From Endomychus coccineus (lineage: Eukaryota > Arthropoda > Insecta > Coleoptera > Endomychidae): DNA of 64,000 bases. Shown here piece by piece: positions 32,976 through 44,342 of this stretch. The notes under the pieces are model-generated. The model saw only the letters and a program-made list of their open reading frames with translations. It was not told the origin of the DNA and ran no database searches. The first letter of the stretch is position 1, and every line of letters starts with the position of its first letter. The DNA is taken from contig CAUEHT010000002.1 in assembly GCA_958510875.1 (NCBI GenBank), forward strand, positions 1,736,001-1,800,000, in the 5' to 3' direction. The translations under genes were made by a program, and so were the position numbers.

Positions 32976-34015
32976 CTTTATACCTGTGACGAATTTGTCT
33001 TACACCTGGTTTTTGTTCAATTACCCCTGCCTCTATCAATTCTTCTATTATAGAGATTATCTCATTATGGTTACCGGCATGCGAGGATGCAACAAGAAGT
33101 CTCAGTCTATCCAACAATTCCGTTAACGTCATCCCAATAAACATATTCGATAGGTTTCTCGTTATAAACAAGCATATCATTTTTTATATATACACTTCCA
33201 GTGTATGTTTTGACTCTGGGTCTTTTCATGGAATTAATCAAAGGTTTCAGTACATGTTTGTATTTTACTGTGTATCTTATTCGATCAGCTGGATCGTTAT
33301 TACGTCTATGGGCACTAGTCATTTCCATCATTTGACTGTAATTTTTCCCATCTTCCACAGTGTAAGTATCAGGTAGAACATCTCTGTAAAATATCAAATT
33401 ATACAGTCCTGTGGTACCTTTGAACGGGGTACCCTTGATAATTATATTACTCTCACTATCAATTTCTATAGGTTGATTACCCATGAACCATTTATCTAAA
33501 GTTGAATTATATTGCAATCCCATTCTATCATCGTATTTCTTGACATCATCATCCAATAGGAATCCTTCCAAATAATAACGTGCTAATGTGGGGTATTGTT
33601 GCAGAAACTCCTCTGTAGCCTCTGCATTATCTTTCTTATGTTTTCTGAATTCTTCACGAATCTGATCGATAGTAGGTTCGAGGGTAAACACATCCTCCTC
33701 AGTATTTTGGGGGTTATATACGAACTCTTCCCCTTCAGTTACAATATTTGGGATTGGTATGTTCTCCATTTGTGTTGCTGTAGAAACAATACTTTTAGGT
33801 TTAACCAACGAATTTTGTTTCATTATTTCAGCATTTTTCGCAATATCTTCCAGAGGTTTAGATACATTCCTGAACATATTATCTAGAATCTCATCATTTT
33901 CAGCTTTACCCAATTTCACAGCCATATATTTTTTCTTCACAACGTTTGCTAACTCCCAAATTTTTTTCTTCAATTGTTGTTTTTCCTTTAGCATGTTACT
34001 CACACCCACGTCCAT
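32959..34015 (-). pseudogene. DUF8207-like protein, frameshifted (copy C)
   Basis: Open from 34015 to about 33120 (302 residues including a spurious end), then shifted by an indel near 33110-33120. The last about 55 codons continue in the frame of 32959-33180. Confidence 0.75.
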
Positions 34016-34057
34016 GCTGAGCGGGTTGTCTATTTCAAATGAAGGTATATATACATG

Positions 34058-36097
34058 TTAGATGTATATATAACTATCAAACCCTCTGCGATAACGTCCT
34101 TTGTTCATATCACAGTCTTTGTTTATCATAAGGAATCCATATTTATCTTTCCAACATACGCTACATATCTCTCTGAATTCCCCGAGTGACATGTCGGTAC
34201 TTACATGATCGGTGAATATATGTTTCAAATTGAGTTCATCCTGTTTGAAAATAATCAAGCAATTGGCATTGTCGCGCAATCCATGTTTTGGACATTTAGC
34301 AAAAGACTGACAAAGATAGAAACTATCAATTGAGTTGTGTCTCCCTCTTGAAAAATAAGCACGAATTTTCTCCTGTTTCTCAAACATCACGTCATCGAAT
34401 ATTATTATCGAATTAGGCCTCGCTTCTGTGGGGTCTATGACCTCATCACTTTTGGTACAAGGAAAATATCCAAGCCCCTCAATTTTCTTCAATGTCTCCT
34501 TTAGTAACTGATATTTTGGTTGGTGTAAAGGCTTTGAATATATGTACACGTTTTCAAATTTCAGGCCGTTAGCATCTAACAATAGAGATAACATCACATT
34601 TGTTTTCCCACAATTACTTGGACCACAGATTATTGTTCGTAGAGTATTAGGCAGCAAAGAGCTGTGACGTTGTGGTTGTTCAACATTCTCATTGCTTGAC
34701 CCTATCGCTTCCAGTAGTGCAGGACTCACTCTAGTTCATTAGAGCATACCTGCTAAAACCTCTCATTACTTCATCCTTATCCCGGAACCGCTCTTCGCAT
34801 TACTTCAGGAAAAGGACTGCGTCTTACTTGATGTTTTCTCATAGTTTGTTACCCTATATTTGAGTTAGGCATCAGGAATTTCTTCCTGCTCCTCTTGTTC
34901 TTTATTGAAGATTATTGTTTTCATAAGGTCTCCATATTTAGTCCATGATTGTTCTTCTTCGATCATTTTCTCTACCACTGTTTTTAGGTCAGTTGCTTCT
35001 TCTTTGAAATTATCGATTCTTTCTCTTTCGTTTTCCCATCTTGGGCACACTATTATAGTATGTTCGGGTGAGTCGATGTTGTCGCAATACGGGCATCTGT
35101 TGTCGTTTGCCAGTTTGAATCTGTGTAGATAATTCTTGAAGCACCCGTGCCCTGTAAGGACTTGGGTTATATAGTAGTTCACTTTCTCTTAATCCATTTC
35201 TCGATGTTTGGGATGAGATTTTTTGTGAATGTTGCTTTTGTTGTGGTGTCCCATCTTTCCTGCCAGTTATGTAGTAGGTTGATCCTGGCCTGTGTTTTTG
35301 TCGCACCCTCGTATGTTTCTCTGCGTTCCTGGGCTATTAAATGTAGTGGAGGAGAGTCCGCAAGCACTTCTACCGCTTCGCTAGATGTAGTGCGGTATGC
35401 ACTACAAGTTCTGAGGTTGAGTTTCCTCCCTAGCGAGTTCAATTTATTTCTGTAATAATTGAACCTAAGTACTGATGACCATACCGGTATAGCATAAAGT
35501 GCCGTAGATATGGCTACTGAGTTAATCAGTCTTCTCTCACCACTCGATGGCCCGCCTATATTTGGCATGAGATTGCTCAACGCTTTTACCATACGATCTG
35601 TTTTCTCGATGGTTTTGTTTAGATGGTCTTTGTAAGACCCTTTTGTGTCTATCCACACGCCAAGATATTTAATGGCTTTTTGGGGCATGATCGTAATCTC
35701 CTTAACCTTGAAGGATATGGGGGGACCACCCTTTTTGTTGTTATAATCACCGCTTCGGTTTTTTCCGCAGCCAGTGATAGTCCCTTTGAGGTAATCCAGT
35801 GATTTATAATCCTTATGGCCCCGTTTACTCTTTCCTCGAGTTCTTGATGGTCTCTAGCTATTGCAACGACCGCTAAATCGTCGGCAAAAGCTACTGTAGA
35901 TACTCCTTCTGGCAAATCCAACTCTAGAACTTCATTGTATTGAATGTTCCATAGAGTAGGACCCAGTATTGATCCTTGAGGGACGCCGCTATTGACGTTT
36001 CTGGACAATTTTGTGTCATCGTAGATACCTTCTATGGTTCTATTTGATAGATAACTTCCTATCATTTTCTTGACCCTAAGTTCATAATACTCAACGA
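34058..36097 (-). pseudogene. Packaging ATPase split by a retrotransposon (copy C)
   Basis: The 3' part (34058-34703) has intact Walker A and B motifs. The 5' part is only 36069-36097, encoding about ten residues (SLSIMNLGS-type), after which the gene is lost at the junction with copy D. The insertion at 34704-36068 is flanked by the repeated cttgaccct. Confidence 0.85.
34704..36068 (-). mobile_element. 5'-truncated non-LTR retrotransposon in ATPase (copy C)
   Basis: Minus-strand pieces encode reverse transcriptase (GVPQGSILGPTLWN, FADDLAVVA; 35649-36065), the downstream thumb region (35179-35688) and a C-terminal zinc-binding segment CPYCDNIDSPEHTIIVCPRW (34865-35182). Frames are shifted near 35660-35700. 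The 5' part, including the endonuclease, is missing, as usual for target-primed insertion. A 9-bp target duplication (cttgaccct, 34695-34703 and 36069-36077) flanks it. It looks like an R1/Jockey-group element, a different family from the one at 52777. No poly(A) tail is visible. Confidence 0.85.
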
Positions 36098-37690
36098 GAG
36101 TAGATGAACTGGACTAGCACGGCCTCAGGATGTCCGGTCTCCACATCCGGTCTAGCTGTGAATGTGCATACCATAGAGCTGAAAGTTATAGAGCTAACCC
36201 CAAGTCAAAACCATAGAGCATTAGGCAGACCTGAGGTACAGACTGTTTCGTAGAGGTGGCACCACCAAGTGACAGTTGTCATGGCGACCATAAGGTTCAA
36301 CTGTCATGGTGACCATAAGGACCAGCTGTCATGGCGGCCATAAGGTACAGCTGTCATGGTGACCATAAGGACCAGCTGTCATGGCTTACCTAAGGTACAG
36401 CTGTCATGGCGATCATAAGGTACAGCTGTCATGGCGACCATAAGGACCAGATGTCATGGCGACCATAAGGTCCCGCTGTCATGGCGACCATAAGGACCAG
36501 CTGTCATGGCGACCATAAGATCCAACTGTCATGGCTGACCTAAGGTACAGCTGTCATGGCGACCATGAGGTCCAGCTGTCATGGCGACCATAAGGTACAG
36601 CTGTCATGGCGGACCCAAGGTACAGACTGCTTCGTGGAGGGGGCTCTGCCACCTCTAGGAAGCAATCTGTACCTTTGGTCCAAAGATACAGGCTGCTCCA
36701 TGGGGATGTCATCACCACGTGACAGCTGTCATCGAAGGTACAGAATGCTTCGTGGAGATGGCGCCACCAAGTGACAGCTGTCATTGCGGACCTAAGGTAC
36801 AGATTGCTTCGTGAAGATGTCACCACCACGTGACAGCTGTCATGGCGAAAAAAAGGTACAGGTTGCTTCGTGTAGGTGTCACGACCACGTGACAGCTGTC
36901 ATGGTGAGCTTAAAGTACAGGCTGCTTCGTGTAGGTATCACGTGACAGATGTCATGTCGAACCGAAGGTACAGGCTGCTTCGTGTAGGTGTCACCACCAC
37001 GTGACAGAGACTGCTTCGTGGAGGTGTCGCCACCAGTTCGACTCGTCCGACTCATGCGACTCGTACGGTTTTGAAATCACATGATCTGTCACGCGGTGAG
37101 ATATGGTGTCTGTCACTTCGACGGAGTGTCTGTCACAAGGTGTCATGGTGGCTATCACGTACCATAGAGCTGAAGGTTACAGAGGTAACCCAACTCAAAA
37201 CCATAGCGCATCATGGTGGTGGAAAGAGTTGTCATGATGTCTGTCACGTGAGGTCTTCATCGAGGTGTCATGTCGCGTCTTGGAGGGTGTGACGTGGTGG
37301 ATCCATGAAGCATCTGTCACGCGAACTGTCAAGATGGATCTATGAATGTCAACCATAGCTTTATAGGTATCAAATGAAAAATCTTGATATGCAGAATGTT
37401 AATTTTATTGAATTGAAGATCCTACGATCATAGTTTACCAACTTAGATGACGTCACGGGAGGCATTCATTGTTTCAATCCGGCGACCAACGTTTACGAAC
37501 GATGATGACGTCACTGCTTCGAACCGATGACAGTAACTGATTCAACCCGGCGACCATAGTTTACAAACGATGATGACGTCACTGCTTCAAGCCAATGACA
37601 GTAACTGATTCAACCCCGGCGACCATAGTTTACGAACGATGATGACGTCATCATCGTTCACGAACTATGATGGTCAGATGAGGAATGAAA
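36098..37690. repeat. Left terminal inverted repeat of copy D
   Basis: From outside in: a block shared with 25010-25080; ccatagagctgaaag; about fifteen 25-bp units (gtcatggcgaccataag with CAGCTG) at 36280-36620; about 48-bp units (tgacagctgtcatgg, CCACGTG) to 37000; tcacgcggtgagatatgg; and CRE-type palindromic units ending with a perfect palindrome near 37625-37672. Confidence 0.85.
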
Positions 37691-37824
37691 TGCGAGTAAT
37701 AATGATGATACTCTATGTGTAAATGTGAATAGTTGGAGGTTATGATAAAGATATCCAGTAAGTTTGTAAATGTGTCATTATGCATATATCTTTTGAAGAA
37801 TACACACGTATACTTTGAAAATTT

Positions 37825-38183
37825 GTGGAGAAAGTTAATGAACTAAGAAGAGACTTGAATTTTTACGAAGATAAAATAAAAGTTATAAGACTGTTGAATA
37901 CATTTACAAGTGCAAAAAGAGAAGATAATGATGAGAGTGGGGATGTTAAAAACAAATTTCGTGATTCTAACCACAATTCCGAATGGTATTCTATACGCGA
38001 ACGTTCCCCAACACGTTGAGCGCATTTATATTTGTCTGAAGGATGTTGCAACCGATGGTGGTGATGGTGTAACCGTACCGAATGGATTCCGATGAATTTT
38101 AGAAAAACCAACGATAATCAATTAGAGGTATTCGCATTCAACATTCCTCAAGATAATCGTACCACCATACATTATAAACTTTA
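37825..38183 (+). pseudogene. Unrecognised terminal gene, frameshifted (copy D)
   Basis: Opens MEKVNELRRDLNFYEDKIKVIRLL (a charged helical N-terminus), shifts frame near 37,920-38,020, and continues with VPQHVERIYICLKDV and then FRKTNDNQLEVFAFNIP in other frames. It occupies the slot taken by the metalloproteinase in copy B, convergent with the MSV199 gene. A short matching fragment lies near 12990 inside copy B's other end. I do not recognise a family. Confidence 0.4.
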
Positions 38184-38400
38184 ACTGTTATTCTCTGATC
38201 GGAGTGAGGGAGATATGGCTGAATGGCAATTGCCCCAACAATAATCATGTTTACCACATATCATACAAAAGACAATATCAACACCATCCACACGTACATC
38301 ATCCTCACTAGACGAAGAAATTTCTAAAATTTTCGCAATTTTGTATGCAATTTTATCTTCTTTATCAGTACTAATGTTGAAAATGTTTGTTAAATATGTG
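38181..38400 (-). other. Possible exon with Cys/His-rich motif (copy D)
   Basis: A minus-strand open stretch of about 70 codons, with no ATG, ends at a TAA (38181-38183). It encodes FCMICGKHDYCWGNCH, a possible zinc-binding cluster, after an acidic Ser-rich segment (ISSSSEDDVRVDG). It could be a last exon of a spliced gene or chance. Confidence 0.25.
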
Positions 38401-38476
38401 AAGAAGGCTATTTACCATGTGAATAAATGATTGTATGAAAATATAAGTGTTTTAATAAAACAAAAAGGAATGATAA

Positions 38477-39501
38477 TTATAATAATATATTGACATTATC
38501 ATTTGCTAGTTCATAAGCTTTATTTTTGTGATTGATAACACATTCTATCAATGACTCGATGTTGATATCACTAATCAATTGTTCACCTCCCTCTTCTTCT
38601 GCGGCATGAATAATATTTCCTCTTGCATACCATTTCAAATCGCGACGGAAATTCTGTTTCACTTCGTTACCAATATCGATAGCATGAGATATGTTAGACC
38701 ATTTACGTATTGATCGCATTCCTCGATTTTGTAATTTTCTATCGGCATCACGCCAACCATCCTCCTGTCGACGCATTAGGTACCATTCTGGTCTCATATC
38801 ATTCGATGTTCGATATAATCCTAAATAATATATATTATATAAATTTTATTATAAAAAACAAAGTAATTACCTAAATTTCGTCTCTTTCCGAAATGTATAG
38901 GAGGTGGAACAATATTTGGTGCAATGTTATTCCGTAAGGTGATAACATTTATTTGAATTTGTTGAGATGAGCGTTGAGATCGTTCTTTCGCAAGACTTTC
39001 ATGTTCCTCAGCTCTTTAACGTTCTTGTTGTCCATAGAATTTCTCGTACTCACAATATTTCATCATAATAAATTTCATTAACGAAAACAGTTCACGTAAC
39101 TCGATGACTTTAGGGGTTCGCATTTGCATCAATAATGATTCGAAATCAATAGCATCTAGAACATAATATTTCTTTCGTGCATCAGTCTTATCACAAATTT
39201 CTAAATGGTGTATATGCGGGTTTTTCCTCAACAATCTTGTTATAACACAATTTTTAGCATGATATTTTTTGCCGCGATAACCTAACCAATGCAATAGATC
39301 TTCATTCATCAGAACGCGTTGGTTCAGTTGAATATTCCAAAATAAATAGTTTCTTTTATCGTTTCTCATATCGATCCCAAATTTTAGACACACTTCATTA
39401 ACTGTTAACTTAATAAAATTGTTGGTGGACCATGTAGCCACATTCGAATCACGAACGCACGCTGCTAAGTTCATTTTTATAACTGGGGGGTAACTCTCCA
39501 T
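38477..39501 (-). pseudogene. MSV199/BRO-like protein gene, broken (copy D)
   Basis: The N-terminal domain is better preserved than in B: NYLFWNIQLNQRVLMNEDLL, HWLGYRGKKYHAKN, RLLRKNP, YYVLDAIDFESLLMQMRTP, as in MSV199 domains. About 100 bases of coiled coil are deleted near 39016-39030, leaving a stop. After the intron (38821-38870) the C-terminal exon (38477-38820: RPEWYLMRRQEDGWRDADRK, VKQNFRRDLKWYARGN) is open. Probably a DNA-binding regulator in its day. Confidence 0.6.
38821..38870 (-). other. Conserved spliceosomal intron in MSV199-like gene (copy D)
   Basis: gtaattac...tatttag, 50 bases. Same position and splice sites as the intron at 21375-21434 in copy B. Confidence 0.7.
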
Positions 39502-39748
39502 TTCGTTGTCATTGCAAACGTTGATAACTGACTAATAACGTCAATAGTTGTTTCAATCTGTTTCATTTCCAGCAACCGACTACCATAGTTTACAAACCAT
39601 GATCGTCGGATGTTTACATCACCACCTACCGTTTGAGAAATAAAATATCAAATATAATAATAATAATAACATTTATTGGGAAAGATACATTTTGATAGTA
39701 CATCATTTAGAACTAAAATTATAACATTATGATTCATCACCTGGTTCT
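39502..39748. other. MSV199-capsid intergenic region (copy D)
   Basis: Contains an isolated half-palindrome (accatagtttacaaaccatg) near 39583-39603 that matches one in copy B at about 20485-20510, and poly(A)-signal-like sequence. No ORF. Confidence 0.5.
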
Positions 39749-40951
39749 TCACACCAAATTCCGAACTGATCCTGTAATCGGAGAATACTCCATTATACGA
39801 TCGTTAATGATGATGCAATAAGCACTGGTGTTTTTCGGGAAATTCAGGAAACTTTCTATCTCTAGTTTGACGTCAACTGTTGATGACTTTATAGCATCGT
39901 TTTGTTTTGAACAGTCAATCACAAAAATTGCTCTATTCTTGGATGCTATATAATCTAACATGGGTTCGCTTATTATTTTATTTGAAAATGATTTCTGGAA
40001 ATCATAGTACATCTGGTATGCTTCCACGTATTGCTGGTCGGTGAAATTCAATTTCATTGCTTCATATGGATAACACTCTGAATTCAACTATAATTTTACA
40101 TTTAGCAAGTTTTTATTATCGAAATATGCACTGTGCTTAACAGGATTATTTTTTCGATCAGTTTGGAAAGCTAGAATCACATATCTAGGACGTTCCAAAT
40201 TCATTGATGTTTTAACAGCCCAAATGTCACGAGTGCTCTCCTTCATCAACGGATTTTCATGCAGATCCCAACAACGGAATGGAATCAAAATAGGCTTCTC
40301 AGCACTCAAATTCCCCAACATTTGGAATTTAACTTGATCACTTGGAAACACATGTCGCACTTTTAATGCTATCGTCTTCACATTTATTTTAGCCGTTTCC
40401 GTGCCTGTGCTATTAGTATAGCAATCGTTATCGGTTGGAGACCTTATCAAGCGCAGCTTATGTTTTCCACTCAAAACTTTGTTATAGTCAATGAATAGGC
40501 CTAGTAGAAAATTCAACGGTATCCATAAATTGATTTTATTATTGTAGACTGAACTCAATACATCCTTAAATGACCATCCAGAAATAGCTAGAGGTATAGA
40601 TTCATGTTTGGCATACGTTAGATAAGCTCTGATGGAGCTGACAATATCAGGATCACGTACTTTGTCTATCTCTTTTCCATTCAATTCATAACTGATATAT
40701 TCGAAGAGAAACGCTCCGAAATTATTCGTTAGTTTACATTCACCATCACCACTTGCTTCTGGCTGGAATTCTGCCTCGATGAATAAAGCAGACGAGGCCA
40801 AATCTACCAACACATCTTGTTGATTGATTAATATCTCAATTTCATCGCTGTTGCCAAGAGATGTTGTGTGATGATAGTAGGTATGAGTTTCTTCTCGGAT
40901 GATGTCTTCATTGAAGTTTTGCTCGTTGAATATTTGAAGTTTTTCCGACAT
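39749..40951 (-). pseudogene. Major capsid protein with one nonsense codon (copy D)
   Basis: Full-length 400-codon frame from MSEKLQIFNEQN, interrupted only by TAG at 40088-40090 (a Tyr codon in B). Otherwise conserved. The small ORF overlaps its start. Confidence 0.8.
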
Positions 40952-41087
40952 TGTAACCAAGGGACTTCAAGAAATTGATATTTTCCAATGATAGTGATGC
41001 AGAAGCAACCTTCTCCTTTGAACTCGTTGTAGATAATGACTGATGACCACTATGGGTATGTCTTTTATTGCTGAAATCCAAACCCAT
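40908..41087 (-). CDS. Small conserved ORF with myristoylation-like N-terminus (copy D)
   Basis: 59 residues beginning MGLDFSNKR, same length as in B. It overlaps the capsid start by 44 bases. Confidence 0.45.
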   Translation of the reverse strand: MGLDFSNKRHTHSGHQSLSTTSSKEKVASASLSLENINFLKSLGYNVGKTSNIQRAKLQ

Positions 41088-41173
41088 GTTCTCAAGTGAT
41101 GGCTACTGCAACAACAACCTTCTCAGATGAATTCTTTTCATATAATGAGTGGTGGTGAGTATTGGATTATTAT

Positions 41174-41917
41174 TTATTGTTGGAAGCCATAATCTCTAGC
41201 GGTCTTTTTCAACTCCAACCGTATAATAATTTCTTCTCCACGAAAAATTACCCGTTTCCAATTCTGATCTAAAATATTCAGTGTGATGTTATCGAAGGAC
41301 GTCTTGCTGATGACCGGTAGATAAATAAGATTCTTCGGCTCTATATCAATGGAAAACCCAGGTGGTACAAGAGGTGAGAACTCATATATCGTATGAGCTA
41401 TCTTATTGTTATAATATGCTCCTGCGGTTAAGTTACACTCGACACGTATAGTTTGAACTTTGATTATGTTTATAGGTCGATCAGATACGTGTAGTTCACG
41501 AGATGTCAATTTCTTTTTGCTGAATCCCAACAGTTCGCTTATACTATCTTTAGGAATAAAATTCACTTCAGAATCACTCTTCAGCTCTGTGTGTAGAGTG
41601 TTGTTGTTAGATCTTATTGATAATTTCCGGTCACGTTCTTCTTGCTTCACTCCTATCCCACAAACTGCACTTTGTATGAAATCCTCGATGTCCGTCAACT
41701 CGTAGGACCCCGTAGGTATAGTTACTACTTCTTCCTCAGCCTTCACATTTTTATAATAAAATTTATTAAAACCTTCTTCAATGTTTGGAATGCTATTGTA
41801 CGTGTGCAAGCCAACAAGTGCGATAGAATAATATGAAGGAGGATCTAGTTCTATAGGTGGGTAGAAATCTACAGATAAGCGGGAGCTCTTACCCGTGATA
41901 GTGAACGTCTGAGACAT
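41174..41917 (-). CDS. Penton-like minor capsid protein (intact, copy D)
   Basis: 247 residues from MSQTFTITGKSS. No ATG lies upstream in frame here, which fixes the start used for all copies. Close to copy A. A TATA-like tagtatataaac lies at 41943-41957. Single-jelly-roll vertex protein by family likeness. Confidence 0.7.
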   Translation of the reverse strand: MSQTFTITGKSSRLSVDFYPPIELDPPSYYSIALVGLHTYNSIPNIEEGFNKFYYKNVKAEEEVVTIPTGSYELTDIEDFIQSAVCGIGVKQEERDRKLSIRSNNNTLHTELKSDSEVNFIPKDSISELLGFSKKKLTSRELHVSDRPINIIKVQTIRVECNLTAGAYYNNKIAHTIYEFSPLVPPGFSIDIEPKNLIYLPVISKTSFDNITLNILDQNWKRVIFRGEEIIIRLELKKTARDYGFQQ

Positions 41918-41942
41918 GATTGATGAAAACTTTACCAACAAT

Positions 41943-41957
41943 TTGTTTATATACTAA
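41943..41957 (-). promoter_or_regulatory. TATA-like promoter of penton (copy D)
   Basis: Minus-strand ttagtatataaacaa, between the protease stop and the penton ATG. Confidence 0.45.
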
Positions 41958-41968
41958 TAAATGCAGGG

Positions 41969-42343
41969 TTAGTCGAGCACAATTGGAGAGTTAGAGAGGA
42001 AATCTAAACATAACTGACCACAATTATAAGTGTTATATTGTTGAAAATTATCGTGATTGAATAATATCTCACACTTTTTGAAATAATCCACTAGTTCGCG
42101 AGGGGGGCGTAAATTGCCAAAACTATCATAATATAAAACTGTATCACAGACTTTATTGAACCCAACCCAGTGAGTGCCTCCATTGTCCGAGCTATCTAAA
42201 TTAACTATTCCACGCTCGTTTTTCCATGGTCCGTTGGATGGCAGTTCATCACGCATAAATACTCCTCTAAAATGGGGAATTTTCAGAGCTTTTGCTAGTT
42301 TTCGTAGATCGAGATCGGTCAGAGGTTTTCTGGGTAGGTTTAC
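41969..42343 (-). CDS. Maturation cysteine protease, adenain type (copy D)
   Basis: About 124 residues with His in GTHWVGF, Asp in YYDSFGNLRPP and Cys in NCGQLCLDF. The conserved N-terminal region (LTDLDLRKLAKALKIPHFRGVF) again lacks an ATG and overlaps the phospholipase stop; the first ATG is at 42256. Start codon unresolved (see copy B); here the upstream heptamer is A GAA AAC, not a canonical slippery site. Confidence 0.75.
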   Translation of the reverse strand, partial: VNLPRKPLTDLDLRKLAKALKIPHFRGVFMRDELPSNGPWKNERGIVNLDSSDNGGTHWVGFNKVCDTVLYYDSFGNLRPPRELVDYFKKCEILFNHDNFQQYNTYNCGQLCLDFLSNSPIVLD

Positions 42344-43122
42344 TGACAGTTTTCTGGATGTTTATTCAAATATAGACCAAGACCTTCGCGATACTTTTTC
42401 AAATATAGACCAGATCCTTGTTTTCCCAAAGCTATAGCTTCCATTGTTTTATTATGTCTTTCCGTTTCCTCCAAGGTTTTCCGAGCTGCTTTAATGTCGT
42501 TGACGGCCTTAGCGATGCCTGCACCACCTCTTGCCAATGCTCCAGCAGCTGATAAAACGGCAAACAGAGGTATTAAAAATGGTAGAAATCCTCCAGTCTT
42601 TGGAATAGGAATTACTCTTGGTAACCGAACATTTTTCCGACCACCTGCTTTTTTGAATTGTTTTCGTGCAACTTTCAACGCTGTTTGGGATGTTTTCTTC
42701 AGATTGGATGAGTCAAACTTAATCTTCATAACTTTTCTCATCCCATCGACAACTGCACTTCCGAACCCAACCTTCTTTCTCATACCCATCCCCAATTTCC
42801 TCTTTGCCTTCATAATTTTATTTACACCGAAAGTGGCAATCCTTTCTCCAAATTTTGTGTCTTTAGATTTGACACGTTGCCAAGCAGCGTTCTCTAATAT
42901 TTTATCCGCCTCGTGACGTCCTTCCAAACTAGCGTTTCGCAGATATGAAATATCGTGTTGGCGGCAAGCTTTATCGAGTGGATTGGTACCTGAATCTCCT
43001 CTTCTCAACTGTTCTTCTAATTTTGTACCGGGACCACAGAATTGATAACCAGGTATATGAAGTTCAAACGGGAGCTTGTTTATAAGCGTATTGAGAACAC
43101 CTTCTCCTACGTACGCTTCCAT
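42340..43122 (-). CDS. Phospholipase A2 / core-peptide-like protein (intact, copy D)
   Basis: 260 residues. Residues 24-33 (PGYQFCGPGT) are a calcium loop and 55-60 (QHDISY) the His-Asp active site, the pattern of parvovirus VP1-type and viral PLA2 domains that breach endosomal membranes. A strongly basic region (about 80-170) and a hydrophobic Gly/Ala-rich segment (GGFLPFLIPLFAVLSAAG, about 175-195) then resemble adenovirus core protein X. PLA2/X-type proteins are known from adintoviruses. Likely a virion protein for entry and DNA condensation. Confidence 0.7.
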   Translation of the reverse strand: MEAYVGEGVLNTLINKLPFELHIPGYQFCGPGTKLEEQLRRGDSGTNPLDKACRQHDISYLRNASLEGRHEADKILENAAWQRVKSKDTKFGERIATFGVNKIMKAKRKLGMGMRKKVGFGSAVVDGMRKVMKIKFDSSNLKKTSQTALKVARKQFKKAGGRKNVRLPRVIPIPKTGGFLPFLIPLFAVLSAAGALARGGAGIAKAVNDIKAARKTLEETERHNKTMEAIALGKQGSGLYLKKYREGLGLYLNKHPENCQ

Positions 43123-43401
43123 ACAGACTGATGAAAATTCAAGATTGCACCGTTATTTAACAAGGGGAGGGAGAAAGTCCAAAGATCTCAAAATGATATT
43201 TTTTATTAATTTCAAAATTTTCTCAATACAAAAGACTCAAGTATAATCTTAACAATATATGTTTCAAATATTATAATCTTCACTCTTGATTCACCCTCAT
43301 ATTCACGGAATTTTGTTCTATTATAATAAGCATACCCTCGAGTCAATAATATTCCAGCTATTTGTTTGTTCCTAATAATCTCCAAATGGTTAATGATGGG
43401 T

Positions 43402-44325
43402 TCATTGATCGAGATCCGAATTATTGATCCAACTGTTGTGATTATTATCTAGACCTAACCATTTCACATACTGTTGACCCCTCCTCTTTCGTAATATTTT
43501 TTCGACTAGATACACATCGGGTTGTTTTGTTTTCTGTAATTCTTCCTCGTAGAAACAGCCGCTGATTGGTGCGTTGGTCATATCTTCTAGCAGATATGTG
43601 ACCGGGTTGGTAATTTTTACTTTGATGATTTTAAATAATTCCGTACTTCAATTGAGCGTAAATCGATTCTCAAAAATATGTTTAGCCTCACTTATTCGTA
43701 CCACATCTCCAACTTTTTATTTGTGAGGCAGAGCTAACTTGATGTGTGAGTAGGATCGCTTCAATATCTCGCTCTCAATCTGTTTCGTCACTTTTATTGG
43801 AGCCATATTCATAGTACTATGTTTACGTTTATTATATTTTTCTGTGGTTTCTTCAAGCATATCGAGCCATTTGTATTTCCCGCTAAGACTGAAATGTTTG
43901 TGGAGCGCTTCTTTTAATGTTCGAATGACACGTTCAGCAATGGTTGCTTTTTTCACACTATACGTATTATAATGATTGATATTATGTTTCTTCATTAGAT
44001 CGTTGAAGTGTTTATTGAAGAATTCTTTTCCCTGATCGCTTTGCAGATTCCTAGGCTTACGATTTCCTTCTAGCAATATAGAACTGACCGCTTTCCGAAC
44101 CTCTTCGGCTTATTTCGTTTTCAGCGGGCGTGTCCATAGAAATTTCGAGAAACAATCGATCATAACCAAAATGTATTTGAATCCTCAATTTTCACGAGCG
44201 TAATTACTCATTCCAGCCAGATCCATTTGGTACAAATCATCCAAACCTTTTATGATTGTTCTGCGTCGTTTGAAATTCTTCCTACTCGGCTTATGAAGCT
44301 CATGCACAACTTGTTCTCTACTCAT
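43402..44325 (-). pseudogene. Integrase with several stops (copy D)
   Basis: Same length and domain order as 15772-16701. The first catalytic Asp (YQMDLAGM) is kept, but stops lie near 44195, 44112, 43721 and 43650. The C-terminal chromodomain-like segment is recognisable. Confidence 0.8.
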
Positions 44326-44342
44326 CTTATCAATGTGAAAAT

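Larger units (their letters stand above)
25650..36097 (-). mobile_element. Polinton/adintovirus-like copy C (internally deleted, truncated)
   Basis: Minus-strand order ATPase, DUF8207-like, fibre, [integrase/phospholipase/protease scar], penton, small ORF, capsid, then the long arm. It shares the A-type deletion. The ATPase end is lost: after the first few ATPase codons (36078-36097) the sequence changes directly to the left end of copy D. No MSV199 gene is present on the capsid side. Confidence 0.75.
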
